A DNA stretch of 52,818 nt. Origin: JAVBLU01 sp031553225 (GTDB lineage: Bacteria > Bacillota > Clostridia > Christensenellales > UBA1750). The notes beneath the pieces are model-generated. The model was not told the origin of the DNA. It did not search any database and saw only the letters and a list, made by a program, of their open reading frames with translations. The DNA lies in the NCBI GenBank assembly GCA_031553225.1, contig JAVBLU010000003.1, positions 1 to 52,818 of the forward strand, given 5' to 3'. A program made the translations under genes and the position numbers. Positions 15,125 to 23,506 of the stretch are shown here, piece by piece; the first letter of the stretch is position 1; every line of letters begins with the position of its first letter.

Positions 15125-16699
15125 TTAAGAGATATCGAGCAGCTCAAGGCCTTTGTTGTTCTCCACAGCCCAGCGCATGGACCATTCGTTCTCAAACAGG
15201 AGAACGGGCCGCTCGAGGCGGTCCACGGCGGGCGTGGTGGAGGAGGACAGGCGCAGGCCGTCCGGGGGCACGCCCGAGATCCAGCGCACAAACCTGTAGG
15301 GGAGCGGCTCCATGCGCAGCTCCACGCCGTACTCAAACTGCAGGCGGTAGCGCAGCACGTCGAACTGCAAGGCCCCCACCGCGCCGATGAAGTGTTCCTC
15401 GCGCCCTGCGCCCGGCCGGCGGAACACCTGCACCGCCCCTTCCTCGCAAAGCTGATCGATGCCCTTGACGAACTGCTTGCGCTTTAAGGAGTCCATGGCG
15501 GAAACGCGCATGAACTGCTCCGGGGCGAACATGGGAATGCCCGCGAAGTGCAGGGGCGGGCCTTCGCACAGCGTGTCGCCCAGGCGGTACAGCCCCGGGT
15601 CGAACAGCCCGATGATGTCGCCCGGGTATGCCTGTTCCACCATGGTGCGCTCGTCCGCCATAAACTGCTGGGGCTGGGCCAGCTTGACGGGCTTTCCGGT
15701 GCCCGAGTGCCAAACCTCCATGCCCCTTGTGAACGTGCCCGAGCAGATGCGCAAAAAGGCGATGCGGTCGCGGTGCGCGGGGTTCATGTTCGCCTGTATT
15801 TTGAAGACGAAGCCCGAGAACTGCTCGCGCCAGGGCGCTACCTCGCCCTCCTGCGCCGTGTGCACGGCCGGGGGCGTCGTGTATCCAAGGAAGCGGCGCA
15901 GGAAGGGCTCCACGCCGAAGTTGTTCATGGCGCTGCCAAAGAACATGGGCGACTGCTTGCCCGCGCGCACCAGGTCAAGGTCCAGGGGCGCGCCGGCGCC
16001 CTCGAACAGCTCGATCTCCGAGCGCAGGCGCTGGATGTAAGGCTCGTCCAGCGCGTCCGCAAGCCGCGGGTCGGCAAGGGGGATGCAGGTAGCCTCGGCG
16101 CGCTGGCTTCCGTGCGCTTTGCCGGCGTACAGCTCCACGGCCTTCTCATCGGAAAAATACACGCCCTGAAAATCGCCGTGAATGCCGATGGGCCAGCTGA
16201 CGGGGCACACCGCGATGCCCAGCACGCGTTCGATCTCGTCCACCAGGTCGAAGGGGTCGCGGCTGGCGCGGTCCATTTTGTTCACGAAGGTGAAGATGGG
16301 GATGCCCCGCATGCGGCACACGTGAAAGAGCTTCACGGTCTGCTCCTCCACGCCCTTGGCGCCGTCGATGAGCATGACGGCCGAGTCCGCGGCCACAAGC
16401 GTCCTGTAGGTGTCCTCGGAGAAATCCTGGTGGCCGGGGGTATCCAGTATGTTGATGCGGTAGCCGTCAAAGTCGAAGGCCATCACGGAGGAGGTAACCG
16501 AAATGCCGCGCTGTTTTTCAATCTCCATCCAGTCGCTCACGGCGTGATGCTCCGCCTTGCGCGCGCGCACGGAACCCGCCTGGCGGATGGCGCCCCCGTA
16601 CAGGAGCAGCTTTTCCGTCAGCGTGGTTTTGCCCGCGTCCGGGTGAGCGATAATGGCGAACGTCCTGCGGCGTTCGATTTCCTGCGTAAGAAGGCTCAC
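15125..16699 (-). CDS. prfC: Peptide chain release factor 3 (RF3)
   Basis: This GTPase recycles RF1/RF2 from the ribosome after termination. The 524-residue protein has the RF3 hallmarks: FAIIAHPDAGKTTLTEKLLLYGGAI, the ARKAEHHAVSDWMEIEKQRGIS switch region, DTPGHQDFSEDTYRTL and NKMDR. Domains II and III contain GAVGALQFDVLRYRL. The GTG start (16697-16699) follows AGAGG; the usual family opening MSLLTQEIERRRTFAIIAHP supports it. A good promoter lies just upstream, and typA follows 20 bp downstream. Confidence 0.97.
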   Translation of the reverse strand: MSLLTQEIERRRTFAIIAHPDAGKTTLTEKLLLYGGAIRQAGSVRARKAEHHAVSDWMEIEKQRGISVTSSVMAFDFDGYRINILDTPGHQDFSEDTYRTLVAADSAVMLIDGAKGVEEQTVKLFHVCRMRGIPIFTFVNKMDRASRDPFDLVDEIERVLGIAVCPVSWPIGIHGDFQGVYFSDEKAVELYAGKAHGSQRAEATCIPLADPRLADALDEPYIQRLRSEIELFEGAGAPLDLDLVRAGKQSPMFFGSAMNNFGVEPFLRRFLGYTTPPAVHTAQEGEVAPWREQFSGFVFKIQANMNPAHRDRIAFLRICSGTFTRGMEVWHSGTGKPVKLAQPQQFMADERTMVEQAYPGDIIGLFDPGLYRLGDTLCEGPPLHFAGIPMFAPEQFMRVSAMDSLKRKQFVKGIDQLCEEGAVQVFRRPGAGREEHFIGAVGALQFDVLRYRLQFEYGVELRMEPLPYRFVRWISGVPPDGLRLSSSTTPAVDRLERPVLLFENEWSMRWAVENNKGLELLDIS

Positions 16700-16732
16700 G
16701 TACCTACCGCACCTCTTTCATCATAACAGTTT

Positions 16733-16762
16733 ATTATATCATGCGGCACGGTGCTTAGTCAA
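16733..16762 (-). promoter_or_regulatory. Promoter of prfC-typA
   Basis: On the minus strand TTGACT (16757-16762), 18 bp, TATAAT (16733-16738), about 33 nt before the GTG start. Confidence 0.8.
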
Positions 16763-16920
16763 TATCTCCGGCCATATGCACCCGATCCGGCAACGGCCGC
16801 CGCGCCGAAGGGCAAGGGCAGGGAACGCTCCGTCCCGGCCGGCGCGTTTCTGTTTCCGGCGCGGGCGGCCCTGCGAAAACCGTCCTTTCCTTCCAAAGCC
16901 CCGCCCTTCCCGCGCCCGGC

Positions 16921-17376
16921 TTACCTCGGCCGCGCGCCCGCGCCCTCCTTGATCATTTGCAGGTAATCGAGCGTCTCGTACCCCAGCTTCCGGTACAGGG
17001 CGAGGGCTCCTGCGTTATCCGCACGAACCTCCAGCCGAAAGCGCCTGCACTGGGGGTACGCGGTTTCCACAAACGTCAGTACCTGCGAGGCAAGCCCCCG
17101 GCCCCGGTACGCCTCCCTGATGTAGATTTCGTCGATGATCGCCACCATGCCGCCCGCCTCGTTGCTGTAGGCGAAGGACAGCAGGGCGTAACCGGCCGCC
17201 TCCGCCCCGCAATGGACCACCAGCGCCCGCAGGTGAGGGCCGCGGCCGAGCGCCGTCCCCAGCGTTTGCTGAAAATGCGCGGCGCCGGCCTGGTGAATGG
17301 AGGCGGAGGTGGCGTAAAACTCGCCCATCATGGCCATCATCTCGTCATGGTCGTTTGGTTCGATATCTCTGATCAC
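16921..17376 (-). CDS. GNAT-family N-acetyltransferase
   Basis: A 151-residue GNAT domain protein with core-genome base composition. The acetyl-CoA site is EIYIREAYRGRGLASQVL (about residues 88-105, R-G-x-G type), followed by LEVRADNAGALALYRKLGYE, a classic GNAT ending. The start is GTG (17374-17376) behind GGGAGGATT. It is a single gene, with prfC downstream and argS divergent upstream. The substrate is unknown; the ALALYRKLGYE ending is common in enzymes acetylating amino groups of small molecules or proteins. Confidence 0.88.
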   Translation of the reverse strand: MIRDIEPNDHDEMMAMMGEFYATSASIHQAGAAHFQQTLGTALGRGPHLRALVVHCGAEAAGYALLSFAYSNEAGGMVAIIDEIYIREAYRGRGLASQVLTFVETAYPQCRRFRLEVRADNAGALALYRKLGYETLDYLQMIKEGAGARPR

Positions 17377-17554
17377 ACATAATCCTCCCTTGTTCCGTCC
17401 ACCTATTCTAACCGTTCCCGCCGCATTCGACCACGCATCCCGTTAAATTTGGCAGGAGCCGAGCGCGGGCGGGGCGGCGCGTCCGCCCGGCAAACCCCGC
17501 CCGAACATGCGCGCGCTGCCGCCTGGATGCGGCTTGGCGCGCGCCCGCGCCTCC

Positions 17555-17583
17555 TTGACTTACCGCTTAAGCCATGCTATGCT
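17555..17583 (+). promoter_or_regulatory. Promoter of argS
   Basis: TTGACT (17555-17560), 17 bp, TATGCT (17578-17583), about 33 nt before the ATG at 17616. No T-box leader fits in this short distance. Confidence 0.8.
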
Positions 17584-17615
17584 ATTTAGTAAATCATTTT
17601 TCGGTGGTGTTGCGG

Positions 17616-19328
17616 ATGAATTATCGGGAACAGGCCGCCCAGGCCTTTTCGCAGGCCGCTGTGCAGGCGTTTGGCCAGGAGGTGACGCCCGCGGAGGCGC
17701 TGGCCCTGATGGAGGTGCCGCCCGACCCGGCCATGGGCGATTTTGCCGTGCCGTGCTTTAAGCTGGCCAAAGTGCTGCGCAAAGCGCCGCCCGCCATCGC
17801 GCAGGCCGTGGCCGCGGCCGCTTGCGGTTTTGCGGGCAGCGTGCAGGCGGCGGGGCCGTACGTCAACTTCTTTGTGGACGGCGCGCTGTTTGCGCGGGAC
17901 ACGCTGCAGGCCGTGTTCGCGCAGGGCAAGAGCTACGGCGGTTCGCAGGAGGGCGCCGGCCGGGTGATCTGCCTGGACTATTCCTCCATCAACATCGCCA
18001 AGCGCTTTCACGTAGGGCATCTGTACACCACGGCCATCGGCAACGCCCTCAACAAGGTGTTTTTGCACCTGGGGTATCAAACCGTGTCCATCAACCACCT
18101 GGGCGACTGGGGCACGCAGTTCGGCAAGCTGATCGTGGCGTTCCGGCGCTGGGGCGACAGAGCCGCCATCGAGGCCGACCCGCTCAACGCCCTTACGGCC
18201 ATCTACGTGCGCTTTCATGACGAGGCCGAGAAGGACCCTGCCCTGGAGGACGAGGCCCGCTTATGGTTTCGCCGGATCGAGGAGGGCGACGGCGAGGCCC
18301 TGGCCTTGTTCGCCTGGTTTAAGGAGCTGACCCTGCGCGAAGCGAACAAGATGTACCAGCTGCTGGGCATCACCTTCGACAGCTATGCCGGCGAATCGTT
18401 CTACAACGACAAGATGGGCCGCGTGGTAGAGGAGCTGCGGCAGAAGAACCTGCTGAAGGTTGACCAGGGCGCGTCCATCGTGGACCTGTCGGAGGAAGGC
18501 ATGCCGCCCTGCCTCATCCTGAAGAGCGACGGCGCCACGCTGTACGCCACGCGCGACATCGCCGCGGCGCTGTACCGGGCTGACACATACCATTTTTCCC
18601 AAGCGCTTTACGTTGTGGCCTCTCATCAGGAGCTGCACTTCCGCCAGTTCTTTAAGGTCATCGAAAAGATGGGCTACCCTTGGGCGGGCGGCCTGCACCA
18701 CATAAGCTACGGCATGGTGAGCATGGAGGAGGGCGCGATGTCCACCCGCAAGGGCCGCATCACATACCTGGACGAGTTGCTCGAGCGCTCCATTGAAAAA
18801 ACCCGGGCGATCATCGAGGAAAAGTCGCCCGACCTGCCCGACAGGGACCTCGTCGCCCGCCAGGTAGGCGTCGGCGCGGTGTTGTGGGCGCCGCTGTACA
18901 ACAATCGCATCAAGGATATCGTCTTTTCCTGGGACCGCATGCTCAACTTTGACGGCGAGACGGCCCCCTACGCCATGTACACGCACGCGCGCTGCTGCTC
19001 GGTTCTGCGCAAGGCGCGGGAAAGCTCCGCCGCCGAGGACGCCCCCGACTACCAGTGCCTGGCCGAGCCTTACGCCCAATCCGTCGTCCGCGCCCTGGCG
19101 CGCTTCCCCGCGGCCGTGGCCGAGGTGGCCGAGCGCTACGAGCCCTACCTGCTGGGCCGGTTCGCCATCGAGCTGTGCCAGGCCTACAACAAGTTCTACT
19201 ACGAGCGCCGCGTACTGGGCGAGCCCGCGCCCGTCACCGCCGCCCGGCTGCAGCTCACCCGGGCCGCCCGCGACGTGCTGGCCCTTACGCTTCATCTGAT
19301 GGGCATCGCCGCGCCCGAGCGCATGTGA
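17616..19328 (+). CDS. argS: Arginyl-tRNA synthetase
   Basis: A class I aminoacyl-tRNA synthetase that charges tRNA-Arg in the cytosol. The 570-residue protein has the N-terminal Add1 domain (about 1-105) for tRNA D-loop contact. The HIGH-like motif is RFHVGHLYTT (about residue 130), SINHLGDWGTQFGKL follows, and the KMSKS equivalent is MSTRKGRI (about 375). The C-terminal DALR anticodon-binding domain (about 455-570) ends with LTLHLMGIAAPERM. I set the start at the ATG giving MNYREQAAQAF rather than at an upstream in-frame codon inside the promoter. It is monocistronic with its own promoter and terminator. Confidence 0.97.
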   Translation: MNYREQAAQAFSQAAVQAFGQEVTPAEALALMEVPPDPAMGDFAVPCFKLAKVLRKAPPAIAQAVAAAACGFAGSVQAAGPYVNFFVDGALFARDTLQAVFAQGKSYGGSQEGAGRVICLDYSSINIAKRFHVGHLYTTAIGNALNKVFLHLGYQTVSINHLGDWGTQFGKLIVAFRRWGDRAAIEADPLNALTAIYVRFHDEAEKDPALEDEARLWFRRIEEGDGEALALFAWFKELTLREANKMYQLLGITFDSYAGESFYNDKMGRVVEELRQKNLLKVDQGASIVDLSEEGMPPCLILKSDGATLYATRDIAAALYRADTYHFSQALYVVASHQELHFRQFFKVIEKMGYPWAGGLHHISYGMVSMEEGAMSTRKGRITYLDELLERSIEKTRAIIEEKSPDLPDRDLVARQVGVGAVLWAPLYNNRIKDIVFSWDRMLNFDGETAPYAMYTHARCCSVLRKARESSAAEDAPDYQCLAEPYAQSVVRALARFPAAVAEVAERYEPYLLGRFAIELCQAYNKFYYERRVLGEPAPVTAARLQLTRAARDVLALTLHLMGIAAPERM

Positions 19329-19440
19329 GAAGGGCTGCGGCGCAGGCCTGTGCGCCCCCTGCATCCCGCCTGTTCCGGCGCATGCGTCAGCCTGCGCGCG
19401 GTGCGCGCCGCGGCGACATAGCCGGGCCCCGCTTACCATC

Positions 19441-19480
19441 GCGGACCCGCCGCCCCAAGGGGGACGGCGGGTCCGCTTTC
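19441..19480 (+). terminator. Terminator downstream of argS
   Basis: GCGGACCCGCCG (19441-19452) and CGGCGGGTCCGC (19465-19476) form a perfect 12-bp stem followed by TTTCGT. It lies 112 nt after the argS stop. Confidence 0.7.
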
Positions 19481-19537
19481 GTCGCTTGCCGGCGCGCCAT
19501 ACGCTGTCTCAGGGAAAACGCCCCCTCCCCGCCGCGC

Positions 19538-19966
19538 CTACCCCGCGTCGGCCTCCTCGCCCGCAGCGTTCAGGCAGGCGGCCAGGGCGTGAAGGGCGGC
19601 GTCGTGAACGCGCTGGGCCTGGCGCTGGGAGAGATGGACTTTGAGGGAGACGCTGGCCCATGAAAGCCCGCGAAGGGAACGAAGGCGGATGGTTTCCGCC
19701 TCCAGCGGGGGAAGGGCGGCAAGCGCGCCGTCCACGAGCTCCCATTCGCGCATCATGGCGGCAAGCCGCGCGGCGCTGGCGGTGCGGCGGTGGGCAACGG
19801 CTTCCAGCAGGGCGGCGGTTTCGCTTTGGGAAGGGAGCGCTGCGGCCGAGGCGGCGAGATCGCTCTCCCAGCGCAGCATCTCGGAAAGCTCCAGACGGAT
19901 GCGTTCCTGCTCGCGCATCATGGGCTTAAAGGAGGCAAGGTAGCGGCCGATTCTGCGCGCGTCCAT
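19538..19966 (-). CDS. Sigma-region-4-like protein, phage RinA/DUF1492 style
   Basis: The 142-residue protein has a helical N-terminal half (REQERIRLELSEMLRWESDL, then RLAAMMREWELVDGALAAL). A C-terminal helix-turn-helix follows (ETIRLRSLRGLSWASVSLKV, then SQRQAQRVHDAALHAL), resembling sigma-70 region 4. This architecture, a coiled part spacing about 90 residues before an HTH that ends with a VHDAAL helix, is typical of phage late-gene regulators (ArpU/RinA, DUF1492). The ATG overlaps the stop of the upstream 66-aa ORF (TGATG), so both are coupled. No other phage gene is nearby, so it is probably a remnant or a domesticated regulator. Confidence 0.6.
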   Translation of the reverse strand: MDARRIGRYLASFKPMMREQERIRLELSEMLRWESDLAASAAALPSQSETAALLEAVAHRRTASAARLAAMMREWELVDGALAALPPLEAETIRLRSLRGLSWASVSLKVHLSQRQAQRVHDAALHALAACLNAAGEEADAG

Positions 19967-20166
19967 CAGCACGCCTCCCCGGTCCGCGCTTCCACGGCGG
20001 CCAGGCGCAGGCGCAGAAGATGCAGCGCTTCGCCGTACAGCGCGGCGCGGGGCGCGTCCTCCGCGGAAAAGCGCCGCTCCATGTCGGCCGCGTGCACCAG
20101 CAGCGCAACCAGCCGCTCCTCCTCCTCCACGTAGAGATCGTATGCCTGGCAAAGCGATAAAACCAT
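19966..20166 (-). CDS. Small protein of unknown function (66 aa)
   Basis: A short, mostly helical protein (SLCQAYDLYVEEEERLVALL, then ADMERRFSAEDAPRAALYGEALHLLRLRLAAVEA) with no recognised domain. It is accepted as real because of a strong GGAGGTGT site 4 nt before its ATG, a 1-base stop/start overlap with the next gene, and its place behind the XRE gene. Such small proteins commonly accompany DUF1492-type genes in phages and integrative elements. Confidence 0.55.
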   Translation of the reverse strand: MVLSLCQAYDLYVEEEERLVALLVHAADMERRFSAEDAPRAALYGEALHLLRLRLAAVEARTGEAC

Positions 20167-20184
20167 GCGTACACCTCCAAAGAT

Positions 20185-20195
20185 AACAAAATGTT
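20185..20195. promoter_or_regulatory. Palindrome AACAAAATGTT, candidate XRE operator
   Basis: A perfect inverted repeat (AACA-AAA-TGTT) between the XRE gene and the 66-aa ORF. A 10-of-11 copy (ACCAAAATGTT, 20435-20445) sits in the XRE promoter region. Shared sites suggest one regulator controls both. Confidence 0.45.
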
Positions 20196-20416
20196 TATTC
20201 TGCCTGAGAAAAAAGCTCCTCCACCGAGCCGCCCAGAATGCGGGCCATGCGCAGCGCCTCCTCCACAGGCACGCACCTTAGCCCGCGTTCCTTTTGACTA
20301 TACGCATTTCGGCTGGCATACCCCAGCTTCATGGCCATCGCGGTCTGGCTCAGTCCCCTGTTTTGCCGCGCCCGACGCAAAAGCGGCCATGCGACATATG
20401 TGTTGCTTGTGGGCAT
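20195..20416 (-). CDS. XRE-family helix-turn-helix regulator (73 aa)
   Basis: A one-domain DNA-binding protein. RRARQNRGLSQTAMAMKLGYASRNAYSQKERG (about 14-45) is a Cro/C1-type HTH, followed by VEEALRMARILGGSVEELF, the usual closing helices. The ATG at 20414-20416 is preceded by GAGGTGACGGA. A perfect promoter (TTGACA-17-TATAAT) drives it, and AACAAAATGTT-like sites flank the gene, implying autoregulation. It is divergent from a second XRE gene at 20678, an arrangement like the cI/cro switch of phages. Confidence 0.85.
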   Translation of the reverse strand: MPTSNTYVAWPLLRRARQNRGLSQTAMAMKLGYASRNAYSQKERGLRCVPVEEALRMARILGGSVEELFSQAE

Positions 20417-20434
20417 TCCGTCACCTCGTTCGTA

Positions 20435-20445
20435 ACCAAAATGTT
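20435..20445. promoter_or_regulatory. ACCAAAATGTT, second copy of the candidate operator
   Basis: It differs at one position from the palindrome at 20185-20195 and lies between the -10 box and the start codon of the 73-aa XRE gene, where a repressor would block transcription. Confidence 0.45.
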
Positions 20446-20451
20446 AATATC

Positions 20452-20480
20452 ATTATAGATCGGGGTACGGATTCTGTCAA
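20452..20480 (-). promoter_or_regulatory. Consensus promoter of the 73-aa XRE regulator
   Basis: On the minus strand a perfect TTGACA (20475-20480), 17 bp, TATAAT (20452-20457). Confidence 0.88.
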
Positions 20481-20522
20481 GCCCTGCTAAAAGTGACCAT
20501 AGGCATTGCAAACTTTTACATG

Positions 20523-20572
20523 TTTCACCATTTTTCAAAACGCTGGACAGAATTTTGGCTAATTTTCACCAT
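20523..20572. repeat. Repeated TTTCACCAT in the divergent XRE control region
   Basis: TTTCACCAT occurs at 20523-20531 and 20564-20572, 41 bp (about four helical turns) apart, in an AT-rich stretch between the two XRE promoters. It could be a second operator set, but this is position-based inference. Confidence 0.35.
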
Positions 20573-20630
20573 ATATAGCATTTCATGAATGATATGCGGT
20601 CTTGAATAAGCGTATTTGCATGCGTTATTC

Positions 20631-20659
20631 TTGCTTCGTGTCACCAAGTTGTGTACAAT
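20631..20659 (+). promoter_or_regulatory. Promoter of the 94-aa XRE regulator
   Basis: TTGCTT (20631-20636), 17 bp, TACAAT (20654-20659), about 19 nt before the GTG start at 20678. Confidence 0.65.
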
Positions 20660-20677
20660 ATGAGCGGAGGTGGGTTC

Positions 20678-20962
20678 GTGTCCAAGCAGACGCCGCCCAA
20701 TACCTACGGTGATCGAATCCGCCTTCTGCGCCATCAGGCCGGCATGACGCAGGAGGAGCTGGGCCGCGAGATGGGCAAAACGAAGAACAACATATCGCAG
20801 TACGAGTGCGGGAAGCGCGAACCCGACGTGGAGGCGCTGCTGTTTTTGGCGCGCCGCTTCTACGTCAGCCTGGACTATCTGCTCGGTCTGAGCTCCAGGC
20901 CGCACGCCATGCAAAGCGAGCAGCAGCTGGCGGCTAATCCGCCGGTGTCCTACCGATACTAG
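20678..20962 (+). CDS. XRE-family helix-turn-helix regulator (94 aa)
   Basis: The HTH domain (GDRIRLLRHQAGMTQEELG, then GKTKNNISQYECGKREPD, about residues 10-45) is followed by EALLFLARRFYVSLDYLLGL, the standard end of an XRE domain. A polar tail of about 25 residues follows. I place the start at GTG 20678, 7 nt after GGAGGTG; earlier in-frame codons lie in the promoter. It is divergent from the 73-aa XRE gene and 63 bp upstream of trxB. It could repress or activate the opposite gene, or sense redox state with trxB; neither is shown. Confidence 0.85.
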   Translation: MSKQTPPNTYGDRIRLLRHQAGMTQEELGREMGKTKNNISQYECGKREPDVEALLFLARRFYVSLDYLLGLSSRPHAMQSEQQLAANPPVSYRY

Positions 20963-21025
20963 CGAAGGAAACGGCAGCGCGGACGGACGCGATGGTCTTT
21001 TCGTCCAGGAAATTGAGGTGAGCGC

Positions 21026-21940
21026 ATGATTGACTTGGCGATTGTGGGCGGGGGGCCCGCCGGTCTGACCGCCGCGCTGTACGCGGCACGCGCGGGGCTG
21101 TCGGCCGTGGTGTTCGAGGGGCTTTTTTCCGGGGGCCAGGCCGCCACCACCGCGCACATCGAAAACTACCCCGGCTTCCCCAAGGGAATCGGCGGGCCCG
21201 AGCTTGCCATGCTTATGGAGGAGCAGGCGCGCGCGGCCGGGGCGGAGATGCGCTACGAATCCGTGTCGGCGCTGACGCTTGCGGGCGATGTAAAAAGCGT
21301 GCACACCACCGCGGGCGACGCTGCGGCCCGGGCCGTTGTGCTGTGCATGGGCGCCACCCCCCGCAAGCTTGGCGTGGACGGCGAGGACCGCTTGGCGGGC
21401 ATGGGCGTGAGCTACTGCGCCACCTGCGACGGCGCGCTGTTTCGCGGCAAGCCCGTGGCCGTTGTGGGCGGCGGAAACACCGCCCTGGAGGACGCTTTGT
21501 ACTTGGCGCGCCTGTGCCCCATCGTGTACCTGATACACCGCCGCAACGAGCTGCGCGCAGACGCGGCGCTTCAGGCGCGCATGCACGCCATGCCGGGCAT
21601 CGTGCCTTATCTGAACGCTAAGGTGGCCGTGCTTAACGGCGAGCGCGCCTTAACCGCCCTCACGCTGGACACCGACCAGGGCGAGCGCCAGGTGCAGGCG
21701 AGCGCGCTTTTTGTGGCCGTTGGCACGCAGCCGCGCGGCGAGCTGTGCCGCGGCCAGGTGGACATGACGGCCGAGGGCTATGTGCGCGCGGGCGAGGACG
21801 GCCGCACAAGCCTTCCGCTTGTGTTTGCGGCCGGCGACCTGCGCAAAAAACCCATGCGCCAGATCGTAACGGCCATGGCCGACGGCGCGAACGCCGCCGA
21901 AAGCGCGCGGCTGGACCTCCTGCGGCGGCCCGCGCCGTAA
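21026..21940 (+). CDS. trxB: Thioredoxin reductase (NADPH)
   Basis: A 304-residue flavoprotein that reduces thioredoxin with NADPH. FAD binding is seen in LAIVGGGPAGLTAALYAARAG (about 4-24), and the redox-active disulphide in YCATCDGA (Cys about 131 and 134). The NADPH fold is VAVVGGGNTALEDALYLARL with HRRNELRA supplying the basic residues for the 2'-phosphate. The ending VFAAGDLRKKPMRQIVTAMADGA is the FAD motif shared by the family. The start ATG follows AGGTGAGCGC. No thioredoxin gene is adjacent. Confidence 0.95.
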   Translation: MIDLAIVGGGPAGLTAALYAARAGLSAVVFEGLFSGGQAATTAHIENYPGFPKGIGGPELAMLMEEQARAAGAEMRYESVSALTLAGDVKSVHTTAGDAAARAVVLCMGATPRKLGVDGEDRLAGMGVSYCATCDGALFRGKPVAVVGGGNTALEDALYLARLCPIVYLIHRRNELRADAALQARMHAMPGIVPYLNAKVAVLNGERALTALTLDTDQGERQVQASALFVAVGTQPRGELCRGQVDMTAEGYVRAGEDGRTSLPLVFAAGDLRKKPMRQIVTAMADGANAAESARLDLLRRPAP

Positions 21941-21964
21941 GCGTCGTCCCCCCGGCGCGCCGCG

Positions 21965-21996
21965 CCCTTTGCCCAAGACCCGCCAAAGGGTATTTT
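21965..21996 (+). terminator. Terminator of trxB
   Basis: CCCTTTG (21965-21971) pairs with CAAAGGG (21984-21990), followed by TATTTTC. Confidence 0.6.
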
Positions 21997-22140
21997 CCTC
22001 GCGCGCGACGCTTGCACTTTTTTCCCTTTCATGACAAAATGGACGGCATCGGCCGGTATACTGTGGTGGGGCCGCTTTGGCCCGAATGACTATGCTGGAT
22101 GAAGACCGCGCGTTTTCATCGCTGGGAAACGAGGGATACG

Positions 22141-23484
22141 ATGGACCGGTTGTTTGGTACGGACGGCGTACGCGGCGTCGCCGGACGCGATTTAACCTGC
22201 GAGATGGCCTTTGCGCTTGGCCAGGCGGGCGCGCTTGTGCTGGCGCACGGCCAGGAGATGCCCACGCTCCTCATCGGGCAGGACACGCGCGCATCCGGCG
22301 ATATGCTGGAGGCCGCCCTTGCAGCCGGCATCCTGTCCACCGGCGCGCGCGTCGCCTCCCTTGGGGTGATGCCAACGCCGGGCGTCGCTTTCCTCACCCG
22401 CCGCCTGGGCGCGGACGCGGGGGTGGTCATCTCCGCCTCGCACAACAAAGCGGAGGACAACGGCATCAAGTTCTTCAGCAACAAGGGCACAAAGCTGCCC
22501 GACGAGGTGGAGGACCGGATTGAGGCGTGCATGCGCGCGCCCGGGCGCGCCCTGCCCGAGGGCACGGCCGTGGGACGGCGTTTTGCGCGGCCCGGCGCGC
22601 GCTGCATGTATCTGGACATGCTGCACGGCGCCGCGCCCGGATCCTTAAGCGGTTTAACGCTTGTGCTGGACTGCGCCAACGGCGCGGCGTCCTCCTTCGC
22701 GGCCGACGTGTTCCGCCGCGAGGGTGCCAGCGTATACACCTACTTCGACAAGCCGGACGGCGTGAACATCAACGATGGGTGCGGCTCCACGCACCCGGAA
22801 AAGCTGTGCGCGCTGGTGAAGGAACACGGGGCCGACGCGGGCCTGGCCTTCGACGGCGACGCCGACCGCCTGATTGCCGTGGACGAGCGCGGCCGCGAGG
22901 TGAACGGCGACCACATGCTGGCCCTGTGCGGCAGAGCGCTGAAGGCCCGCGGCGAGCTGAAGGACGACATGATTGTGGCCACGGTGATGAGCAACATCGG
23001 CCTGGACATCGCCCTGAAAGAGCAGGGAATCAGCGTTGCGCGCACAGGGGTGGGCGACCGCTACGTGCTGGAGCGCATGCTGGAGGGCGGCTATTCGCTG
23101 GGCGGAGAACGCTCGGGCCACATCATCTTTTTGCAGCACAACCCAACCGGCGACGGCATGCTGACCGCCCTGCAGCTGCTTTTTGCCATGAAGGCCCCCG
23201 GCCGGCCGCTGGGCGAGCTGGTGGACGGCTGCATGCGCGAGCTTCCGCAGGTGCTCGTCTCCGCGCACATCACCCCCGCGCAGAAGGCGCGCTGGGCGCA
23301 GGACCCGCTCGTCGCCTCGCAGATTGCCCGCGCGCAGGCCGAGCTGGCCGGACAGGGCCGCGTGTACGTGCGCGCGTCGGGCACCGAGCCGGTGGTGCGC
23401 GTGCTTGTGGAATGCCCGGACAAGGCCTTCGCCGAGCGGCAGGCCCAGGCGCTCGTTGCGTGCATCGAGGCCGTGCAGGCCTAG
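22141..23484 (+). CDS. glmM: Phosphoglucosamine mutase
   Basis: It converts glucosamine-6-phosphate to glucosamine-1-phosphate on the way to UDP-GlcNAc for peptidoglycan. The 447-residue protein starts LFGTDGVRGVAG, carries the phosphorylated serine in VVISASHNKAEDNGIKFFS (about Ser100) and the Mg-binding loop FDGDADR (about 237-243). The sugar-binding segment is GGERSGHIIF, and the phosphate-binding end is VRASGTEPVVRVLVE. The ATG at 22141 behind GAGGG gives the standard MDRLFGTDG start; the longer frame to 22099 is not needed. A strong terminator ends the unit. Confidence 0.97.
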   Translation: MDRLFGTDGVRGVAGRDLTCEMAFALGQAGALVLAHGQEMPTLLIGQDTRASGDMLEAALAAGILSTGARVASLGVMPTPGVAFLTRRLGADAGVVISASHNKAEDNGIKFFSNKGTKLPDEVEDRIEACMRAPGRALPEGTAVGRRFARPGARCMYLDMLHGAAPGSLSGLTLVLDCANGAASSFAADVFRREGASVYTYFDKPDGVNINDGCGSTHPEKLCALVKEHGADAGLAFDGDADRLIAVDERGREVNGDHMLALCGRALKARGELKDDMIVATVMSNIGLDIALKEQGISVARTGVGDRYVLERMLEGGYSLGGERSGHIIFLQHNPTGDGMLTALQLLFAMKAPGRPLGELVDGCMRELPQVLVSAHITPAQKARWAQDPLVASQIARAQAELAGQGRVYVRASGTEPVVRVLVECPDKAFAERQAQALVACIEAVQA

Positions 23485-23506
23485 CCTCCTTACCGCCAAC
23501 GCAAAC

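Noticed and set aside
22031..22062. Promoter ATGACA...TATACT before glmM
   Set aside because: The spacing of 20 bp is too long for a convincing sigma-A promoter, so it is not listed as a feature.
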